Positions 58,917-64,000 of a stretch of DNA of 64,000 nucleotides are shown in pieces. Numbering within the stretch: the first letter of the stretch is position 1; every line of letters starts with the position of its first letter. The position numbers and the translations under genes were made by a program. The stretch comes from Desulfosporosinus sp. (GTDB lineage: Bacteria; Bacillota; Desulfitobacteriia; Desulfitobacteriales; Desulfitobacteriaceae): positions 36,739 through 100,738 of the forward strand of contig DOPM01000025.1 of assembly GCA_003513495.1 (NCBI GenBank), in the 5' to 3' direction. The notes beneath the pieces were generated by a model. The model searched no databases. It was given only the letters and a program-made list of their open reading frames with translations, and was not told where the DNA came from.

Positions 58917-59675
58917 CTAGATGTAACAATCCAAACCACCATCTATGGTTAAAATCTGACCGGTGATCCACTGGGAATCATCCGAGGCAAAGAAGATCAC
59001 ACTGCCATTCATATCTTCAACTGAGCCAATTCGTTTCATAGGGAAGCGACGTATAAGGGCATCAGCTTTTCCGGTTGCTACCCAACGATCATGTTTACTC
59101 TGTGTCATGGGTGTTACGATATGGGCAGGGCATAAGCAATTCACTCGAATTTCCGGTCCGAGTTCTGCAGCCAAGGCTCGGCTTAGATTGACAACCCCAC
59201 CTTTCATGGCACAATAGGAGGTAAAATTAGGACTTCCCGTGACTCCTAAAATCGAGGCAATATTTATGATACTTCCTCCACCAGCTTCCTTTAGTAAGGG
59301 AACCATAACCTGAGTAACAGCGAATACTCCACGTAAATCGACATTATAGAGATCATCGAGTTCCTCTAAGGAAATCTCTAGGAAAGCCTTACGCAAGCCA
59401 GATCCTGCATTGTTTACCAGAACATCTAATCTACCCCAGCGTTCCTTGACCTTCTGAAGGGCTTGCTTGATCTCATCTATTTTCGTAATATCTGTTGAGA
59501 CAGCTAACGCTTCCCCGCCAGCTTTAACGATTTCGTCAACAGTTTCCTGCAGAGGTGCCAAGCGACGACCTATAACTATGACCTTTGCCCCCTCTAACGC
59601 TAGGGCTATAGCAACACTCTTTCCAATACCCGTTCCACCACCTGTAACCATAGCAACTTTATCTGCTAATTTCAT
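58917..59675 (-). CDS. Short-chain dehydrogenase/reductase (SDR)
   Basis: 252 residues from ATG 59675 (MKLADKVAMVTGGG), after GGAGGTTAGGGAT. The NAD(P)-binding TGGGTGIGKSVAIALALEGA and catalytic SYCAMKGG tetrad region are intact, with NNAGSG and a C-terminal GQILTIDGGLD. It matches classical FabG-like SDRs. No operon partner or substrate is indicated. Confidence 0.92.
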   Translation of the reverse strand: MKLADKVAMVTGGGTGIGKSVAIALALEGAKVIVIGRRLAPLQETVDEIVKAGGEALAVSTDITKIDEIKQALQKVKERWGRLDVLVNNAGSGLRKAFLEISLEELDDLYNVDLRGVFAVTQVMVPLLKEAGGGSIINIASILGVTGSPNFTSYCAMKGGVVNLSRALAAELGPEIRVNCLCPAHIVTPMTQSKHDRWVATGKADALIRRFPMKRIGSVEDMNGSVIFFASDDSQWITGQILTIDGGLDCYI

Positions 59676-59840
59676 ATCCCTAACCTCCATTTTGATACAA
59701 TTTGGGGTTTTCATACAAATCATTTTCTCACTCATTCTTCATAAGTTGTTTAAATACCTTCAAAAAAGATGCCACTTATTTTCGTCTGACCGATGACACT
59801 GAAATGTGGATTGAAATAAGTAAAACTCTACGCGTCCGTC

Positions 59841-59875
59841 AAAAAAGCAAGCTTAGTTAATGAGCTTGCTTTTTT
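59841..59875. terminator. Orphan bidirectional terminator upstream of feoA
   Basis: AAAAAAGCAAGCT (59841-59853) and AGCTTGCTTTTTT (59863-59875), a perfect stem with A and T tracts. It lies in a divergent promoter region. Confidence 0.8.
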
Positions 59876-59978
59876 GTTGAAAACATTACCACAAAACTAA
59901 GGTAACACTCTGATTCTCGTTTAAATATAGTATTTCAAAACCTTTACTTAAAACGACTTAATATTAGATAGTTCAAAA

Positions 59979-59996
59979 GTTGCCTTAGACTAACAG
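59979..59996. promoter_or_regulatory. Possible iron-regulator (DtxR-type) site before feoA
   Basis: GTTGCCTTAGACTAACAG contains the perfect palindrome TTAGACTAA (59985-59993) and partial symmetry beyond it, loosely like DtxR/IdeR boxes rich in TTAG/CTAA. It is about 25 bp before the feoA start. A DtxR-family gene follows the feo genes. Confidence 0.4.
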
Positions 59997-60019
59997 TTCT
60001 TGAAAGGAGATTTCATAAG

Positions 60020-60259
60020 ATGGGAAAACTGTCCATACCCTTATCTACACTGAAACTCGGTCAGACATCAAGTGTTGTGCACTTGGAAGTAAAAGGGTTG
60101 CTCCGCCGCCGAATCCTTGACATGGGTATTGTTCCGGGGACGATTCTTACCTGCATAGGAAGAGCCCCAGCCGGAGATCCCATTGCGTATTTAGTTCGGG
60201 ATACCGTAATTGCATTGCGGAGTGAAGATGCTAGATTAATTAACGTTGAACAGGTTTAA
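60020..60259 (+). CDS. feoA: Ferrous iron transport protein FeoA
   Basis: 79 residues, ATG after GAAAGGAG. An SH3-like FeoA domain with VKGLLRRRILDMGIVPGTIL and DTVIALRSEDARLINV. FeoA modulates FeoB-mediated ferrous iron uptake. It lies 44 bp upstream of the GTPase gene in the same orientation. Confidence 0.93.
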   Translation: MGKLSIPLSTLKLGQTSSVVHLEVKGLLRRRILDMGIVPGTILTCIGRAPAGDPIAYLVRDTVIALRSEDARLINVEQV

Positions 60260-60303
60260 CTTGATACTATCTAGATGTTCAAATAAATATTGGGGTGAAA
60301 AAC

Positions 60304-61128
60304 ATGAATATAGAAATAAGAGACTCAAGGGACTCTTCTAAGGTGCTTCAAGCTCCTGGGCGCATTATGCGGGAACATTTTGGGATCAAAACATCCGGTG
60401 AACAGTATGTGATCGCACTAGCTGGGAATCCAAATGTCGGAAAAAGCACCGTGTTCAATACGCTTACAGGTTTACATCAACATACGGGCAACTGGCCAGG
60501 AAAAACTGTTGATAATGCACAAGGGAAGTACTCATATAAAGATAAATCGTTTCTATTGGTCGATTTACCAGGGACTTATTCTTTGCTCGCTCATACTGTT
60601 GAAGAAGAGATTGCCAGAGATTTTATTTGTTTTGGTCAACCTGACGCGACCATTGTAGTGCTCGATGCGACGTCTTTAGAACGAAATCTTAACTTAGCAA
60701 TGCAAGTGATGGAGATAACATCAAACGTTATTATATGTGTAAATTTAATCGATGAGGCAAGGAAAAAAAAGTTAAAAATTGATTTTAAAGAATTAGAAAA
60801 AGAGCTGGGTGTTCCTATTATTCCCACGGCAGCAAGGAATGGAGAAGGGCTTAAAGAACTTCAAAAGGCTGTCTACACCATGGCTGTAGAGAAGGTAATT
60901 GCTTCCCCTAAACAAGTTGTCTATTCCGAAGAAGTTGAGAAAGCAATTAAGATACTTATGCCGAAGGTTGAAGCATTAGGTCTAGCACGAATAGTAAATC
61001 CGAAATGGTTAGCACTTCGTTTATTAGATAGCGACGTTTCGTTTATTAAGACCATTAGTCGTTATGCAACCACGCAAACTCAGCAAATGGTTGCACATAA
61101 AGAGCAAGGGAGAGAATTCACACTATGA
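60304..61128 (+). CDS. feoB: FeoB GTPase half (separate gene)
   Basis: 274 residues from ATG 60304, after TTGGGGTG. An in-frame GTG at 60295 overlaps this site. G-protein motifs are G1 GNPNVGKST near residue 41, G3 DLPGTYS, and G4 NLIDEA, followed by a GDI-like helical region. It ends after the RYATTQTQQ segment, just where intact FeoB enters its membrane domain. Its stop overlaps the next start as ATGA. It must act with the separately encoded permease half. Confidence 0.9.
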   Translation: MNIEIRDSRDSSKVLQAPGRIMREHFGIKTSGEQYVIALAGNPNVGKSTVFNTLTGLHQHTGNWPGKTVDNAQGKYSYKDKSFLLVDLPGTYSLLAHTVEEEIARDFICFGQPDATIVVLDATSLERNLNLAMQVMEITSNVIICVNLIDEARKKKLKIDFKELEKELGVPIIPTAARNGEGLKELQKAVYTMAVEKVIASPKQVVYSEEVEKAIKILMPKVEALGLARIVNPKWLALRLLDSDVSFIKTISRYATTQTQQMVAHKEQGREFTL

Positions 61129-62528
61129 CAACGTTAAACAATAAAATGGATCCGCTGATGAAGATTCACTCTGAAACAGAACATATACGTTTAGCTTCAG
61201 GAACTCCCATAGCTGACCGTGTAGTTTCTGATATATTTTCATACACTGAAAAAATTGTTCAAAAAGTTGTGATAAGAGAAGTCTCTGGACAAAAGAGCTG
61301 GAAAGATAAGATTGATCAAATAGTTATTTCCCGTGTTTTTGGCTATCCACTGATGTTGCTCTTGTTAGGAGCGGTGTTCTGGATAACCATCGCAGGAGCA
61401 AACATACCCTCACAAATGATTGCTGCGGTTCTCTTCGCCTTTCAAGATATTCTTACCCACTGGTTTGAGGTTGTGCAGGCCCCTGCTTGGCTGCATGGCG
61501 TGTTGGTCTTAGGAATGTATCGTACCTTGGCTTGGGTAATTGCTGTAATGCTTCCACCGATGGCCATCTTCTTCCCTTTGTTTACTATCCTTGAAGATCT
61601 AGGTTATCTGCCACGAGTGGCTTTTAACCTTGACAACATGTTTAAAAAGGCGAAAGCTTGCGGAAAACAATGCTTGACAATGTGTATGGGTTTCGGTTGT
61701 AATGCCGCGGGAGTGGTATCGACACGGATTATAGATTCTCCCAGAGAGCGATTGATCGCCATACTTACCAATAATTTTGTTCCCTGCAATGGACGGTTTC
61801 CAACTCTTATCGCTATAGCTTCGATTTTCATGGCAAGCTCACTAGTCTTCTCACAATCACTTCAAGCGGCAGGAATAATAACCCTCATAGTCCTGCTAGG
61901 GGTAGCGGTTACTTTTGTGGTATCCTGGATTTTGTCCAGTACCATTCTTAAGGGAGAGCCCTCATCTTTCGTGTTAGAGCTCCCGCCTTATCGCAAACCA
62001 AAGTTTGGTGCTGTTTTATACCGCTCGATTATTGACCGCACGCTTTTCGTCTTGCGCCGGGCAATTGTCATAGCAGCCCCGGCTGGAGCAATTACTTGGA
62101 TTATGGCCAATGTCTATATTGGTGACCTAAGCGTCATTGCATATATCGCTGGGGCCCTTAATCCTCTAGCGAAAGCCATTGGGCTAGATGGTTTTATCCT
62201 TATGGCCTTTATCCTGGGGCTACCGGCTAATGAAATAGTAGTACCGATCTTACTAATGAGCTATCTTGCAACAGGGCAATTAACTGAGTTTGGAAGCTTG
62301 TTAGAATTGAAAGAAATCCTGATCGCGAACGGCTGGACCTGGTTAACAGCTTTTAACACTATGCTCTTTGCCCTACTACACTGGCCATGTGCAACAACCT
62401 TATTATCGATGTACAAAGAAACAGGAAGTAAAAAATGGACCTTCGTGGGATTTATAATTCCTACAGTGATCGCCTTCGCAGTATGTTTTATCGTAGCCCA
62501 GACAGTGTATTTCTTTGGCTTAGCGTAA
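61125..62528 (+). CDS. feoB: FeoB membrane permease half (separate gene)
   Basis: 467 residues, ATG overlapping the GTPase gene stop. After a 65-residue cytoplasmic lead there are about eight to ten helices. The two FeoB gate regions are present: CMGFGCNAAGVVSTRIIDSP with FVPCNGRFPTLIAIAS, and LPANEIVVPILLMSYL near residue 365. Together the two genes encode about 740 residues, the normal FeoB length, so nothing is missing. The overlap suggests equal synthesis by coupled translation. Confidence 0.92.
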   Translation: MTTLNNKMDPLMKIHSETEHIRLASGTPIADRVVSDIFSYTEKIVQKVVIREVSGQKSWKDKIDQIVISRVFGYPLMLLLLGAVFWITIAGANIPSQMIAAVLFAFQDILTHWFEVVQAPAWLHGVLVLGMYRTLAWVIAVMLPPMAIFFPLFTILEDLGYLPRVAFNLDNMFKKAKACGKQCLTMCMGFGCNAAGVVSTRIIDSPRERLIAILTNNFVPCNGRFPTLIAIASIFMASSLVFSQSLQAAGIITLIVLLGVAVTFVVSWILSSTILKGEPSSFVLELPPYRKPKFGAVLYRSIIDRTLFVLRRAIVIAAPAGAITWIMANVYIGDLSVIAYIAGALNPLAKAIGLDGFILMAFILGLPANEIVVPILLMSYLATGQLTEFGSLLELKEILIANGWTWLTAFNTMLFALLHWPCATTLLSMYKETGSKKWTFVGFIIPTVIAFAVCFIVAQTVYFFGLA

Positions 62529-62548
62529 ATAGATTTGGTAGTATGAAA

Positions 62549-62590
62549 AAAGTTAATCCCAACCTTTTATTTAGGTAAGGGATTAACTTT
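62549..62590. terminator. Bidirectional terminator between feoB and dtxR-like gene
   Basis: AAAGTTAATCCC (62549-62560) and GGGATTAACTTT (62579-62590) are perfect complements with A/T-rich flanks on both sides. Confidence 0.8.
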
Positions 62591-62604
62591 GTGTATATCT
62601 TGTT

Positions 62605-63024
62605 TTATTCTATTTCATTTATTTTTATAAAAGTTTTATAGGCATTTAGACAAGAAGGGTTGCTTCTCATAAATTCCACAAGGGTTTTGATAGCATCAAT
62701 TGTTGCAGTAGAAAGGTAATGTTCCATAGCTTCGGCCTCAGCTGCAAAACTACATTTGCTGCCTATTAGACATAGAAACTCCTGCAGTAATTGGTTTCTT
62801 GTTACTAAGTAGTACCCGAATTCCTTTCCTCTATCCGTTAGTTGAATCTCTCCGTATCGTTCGTACTTTATATAACTCTCATCTCGAAGTTTATATAGAG
62901 CTTTTGTTACTGAAGGCAAAGCGACTTTAAGTTTTTTACTGATATCCGTTACCCGAACTGTATCAAGAGATAGGGAAAACCTATATATCTCCTCTAAATA
63001 GTCTTCTAAGCTGGGTGTCAGCAT
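62605..63024 (-). CDS. DtxR/MntR-family metal-dependent regulator
   Basis: 139 residues from ATG 63024 (MLTPSLEDYLEEIYRFS), after AAGGAAG. The winged helix reads VRVTDISKKLKVALPSVTKA, followed by LTDRGKEFGYYLVTRNQLLQ and the dimerisation/metal domain EAEAMEHYLS. The length matches the short MntR-type form without an SH3 domain. Convergent with feoAB and a likely controller of iron uptake, though manganese is possible. Confidence 0.9.
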   Translation of the reverse strand: MLTPSLEDYLEEIYRFSLSLDTVRVTDISKKLKVALPSVTKALYKLRDESYIKYERYGEIQLTDRGKEFGYYLVTRNQLLQEFLCLIGSKCSFAAEAEAMEHYLSTATIDAIKTLVEFMRSNPSCLNAYKTFIKINEIE

Positions 63025-63146
63025 GCACGTCACTTCCTTAAGTCAAGAACCGTTTATCCATCTGCATTGTCGTATTTTACTGATACCATACCTATGCTAT
63101 ATGGAAACATCTCAGAACTATAGAATGATTGGTATTGCTTTTTACT

Positions 63147-64000
63147 TTACGAAGACTGAGACATCTTTCCTGAACGAAGAATCTGTCGTATTTCTCTTTC
63201 CAATCTGCGAGGATATGCCAAATCTTCATTAGTGCAAACCAAGACCTTCCATCCAGCCTTATTAAACTTTTTTTGATTAAACGGTTTCTCGGGACCATGA
63301 ATGTAAATCAAAACATCTTCCACTTGCGCCAGAAAATTCTCCCCCATTAGGCTTTTGTTCCAATAGACAGTACTCTTTGGAAAGAGATTGTTTAGAACCC
63401 TTTTAAGAAGATCTGCCTCTTGAGGAACAAGAGAGGCATCGAATACTTGAGAAATCTTGGAGTTAATAGATGTTAATAATGCCGGAACTTTAGGTGCGTG
63501 TTCTATACAATCATTCGTGCTAATCTTTGGCATAACTTGTTCATGGCGTTCTATCTTAATTAGAGCCTCTAACTTTGTGTCAACTTGGGCAAGGGCATCA
63601 GCAATAGCCACCGCATCAGCTTTTGATTGTGTTTCGGCTTGTGCCAGCGCTTCTGCCAGGGCCTGTTCATCTGCCTTCGCTTGTTCTTCGGCTTGTGCTA
63701 ATGCTTCTGCCAGAGCCTTCGCTTCTGCTTTATGTATTTCTACTTGAGCAAGGGCCTCTTCGTGGGCCTTAGACTGGGCTTCTGCTTGTGCTCTCGCCTC
63801 CGCCAACGCCTCTGCGTCCGCCTTTGCTTGTGCTTCAGCCTGCGCTCTCGCCTCCGCCAACGCCTCTGCGTACACCTTTGCTTGCGCTTCCGCCTGCGCT
63901 CTCGCCTCCGCTAACGCCTCTGCGTCCGCTTTCGCTTGTACTTCCGCCTGCGCTCTCGCCTCCGCCAACGCCTCTGCGTCCGCTTTCGCTTGTGCTTCAG
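63147..64000 (-). CDS. Coiled-coil tandem-repeat protein with conserved C-terminal domain (partial)
   Basis: At least 283 residues, open to the right edge, so the N-terminus is missing. The visible N-terminal 150 residues are an Ala/Glu/Gln/Lys coiled coil built from an 18-residue unit, AEALAEARAQAEAQAKAD, decaying toward the C-terminal side. A globular C-terminal domain of about 115 residues follows, ending with EDVLIYIHGPEKPFNQKKFN, GWKVLVCTNEDL and RRLEREIRQIL. That segment recalls small restriction-like nuclease or DUF2726-type folds, but I cannot confirm it. Function unknown. Confidence 0.7.
   Translation of the reverse strand, partial: EAQAKADAEALAEARAQAEVQAKADAEALAEARAQAEAQAKVYAEALAEARAQAEAQAKADAEALAEARAQAEAQSKAHEEALAQVEIHKAEAKALAEALAQAEEQAKADEQALAEALAQAETQSKADAVAIADALAQVDTKLEALIKIERHEQVMPKISTNDCIEHAPKVPALLTSINSKISQVFDASLVPQEADLLKRVLNNLFPKSTVYWNKSLMGENFLAQVEDVLIYIHGPEKPFNQKKFNKAGWKVLVCTNEDLAYPRRLEREIRQILRSGKMSQSS
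63751..64000. repeat. 54-bp tandem repeat encoding the coiled coil
   Basis: At least four near-identical 54-bp units, each encoding 18 residues, continue past the window edge, with three more diverged units toward 63600. Near-identity at the DNA level suggests recent expansion and probable copy-number variation. Confidence 0.75.

Larger units (their letters stand above)
59676..60019. other. Divergent spacer between SDR and feoA with an orphan terminator
   Basis: About 340 bp. It has a bidirectional terminator at 59841-59875 though no recognised gene ends there, and a TTAGACTAA palindrome near the feoA start. A short plus-strand open frame reading TDDTEMWIEISKTLRVRQ ends at a TAA just inside the terminator. 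It may be the tail of a lost gene, but this is weak. Confidence 0.4.

Noticed and set aside
63457..63914. Plus-strand Ala/Cys/Arg-rich ORFs opposite the coiled-coil gene
   Set aside because: They are antisense readings of a regular GC-rich repeat; the minus-strand frame has the coherent coiled coil and globular domain.
1..64000. CRISPR array, tRNA or rRNA genes
   Set aside because: No regularly spaced repeats with unique spacers were found; the only tandem array is the coding 54-bp repeat. No cloverleaf or rRNA segment was recognised by eye, though a tRNAscan or Infernal run would be needed to exclude a tRNA fully.

Overview
The window is about 64 kb of low-to-moderate GC DNA from an anaerobic Gram-positive (Firmicutes) bacterium. 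The gene set (siroheme-dependent heme synthesis, futalosine-type menaquinone synthesis, Tat-exported molybdoenzyme, tungsten uptake, aldehyde:ferredoxin oxidoreductase, strong AGGAGG ribosome binding sites, frequent GTG/TTG starts) points to the Desulfosporosinus/Desulfitobacterium group of the former Peptococcaceae. This assignment is inferred from gene content only. No rRNA, tRNA, CRISPR array, complete transposase gene or prophage gene was recognised.

Layout. 1-5.7 kb: a sulfur-type molybdopterin oxidoreductase operon on the minus strand (rhodanese-like lipoprotein, catalytic subunit, TorD chaperone, ferredoxin subunit, start of an NrfD membrane subunit), divergent from a tandem-rhodanese lipoprotein. 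6-14 kb: TraB-family membrane protein, acetyl-CoA synthetase with an unusual C-terminal extension and a GGDEF-gene scrap beside it, a 59-codon small ORF between two matching palindromes, an exported metallo-beta-lactamase-fold hydrolase, M3 oligopeptidase, ABM monooxygenase, acyl-CoA thioesterase. 14-27 kb: a long minus-strand operon for heme and cytochrome c biogenesis: resB, resC, precorrin-2 dehydrogenase, hemA, hemC, cobA-hemD, ahbD, hemB, ahbC, an ahbA-ahbB fusion, hemL and a small di-heme cytochrome. A 383-bp inverted-repeat element interrupts it. 27-34 kb: a TetR regulator with a well-defined promoter, then a minus-strand quinone/Tat operon (HepS-like protein, UbiA prenyltransferase, an MqnE-like protein with no radical SAM core, MqnC, TatC, TatA/B, polyprenyl diphosphate synthase) and speH.

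34.8-51.6 kb is a molybdenum/tungsten region: a DNA-binding protein with a ligand-binding domain, tupABC tungstate transporter, XdhC-like protein, molybdopterin-binding protein, Fe-alcohol dehydrogenase, two MoeA proteins (one fused to the same ligand-binding domain as the regulator), ThiF/MoeB and MoaD proteins, tungsten AOR, and a divergent sigma-54 activator. A good sigma-54 promoter and a palindromic upstream site lie between the last two. 51.6-58.8 kb: three TerD paralogues and a four-gene Ter-associated biosynthetic module (aldolase-like, PRTase-TRSP, StiP/PRTase-like, HAD). 58.9-64 kb: SDR oxidoreductase, feoA, a FeoB split into separate GTPase and permease genes, a DtxR-type regulator and a 54-bp tandem-repeat coiled-coil protein running off the right edge.

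Together the genes make and export cofactors for anaerobic respiration: siroheme-derived heme, c-type cytochromes, menaquinone, Tat export, W/Mo cofactors and iron. Dispersed intergenic palindromes occur at five or more sites, and two repeat copies supply the stop codons of neighbouring genes. The observations I rate highest are the MqnE-like protein lacking its radical SAM core, the ligand-binding domain shared between a putative W/Mo regulator and a MoeA fusion, the 383-bp element inside the heme operon, the split FeoB, and the small ORF with paired operators ahead of acs.
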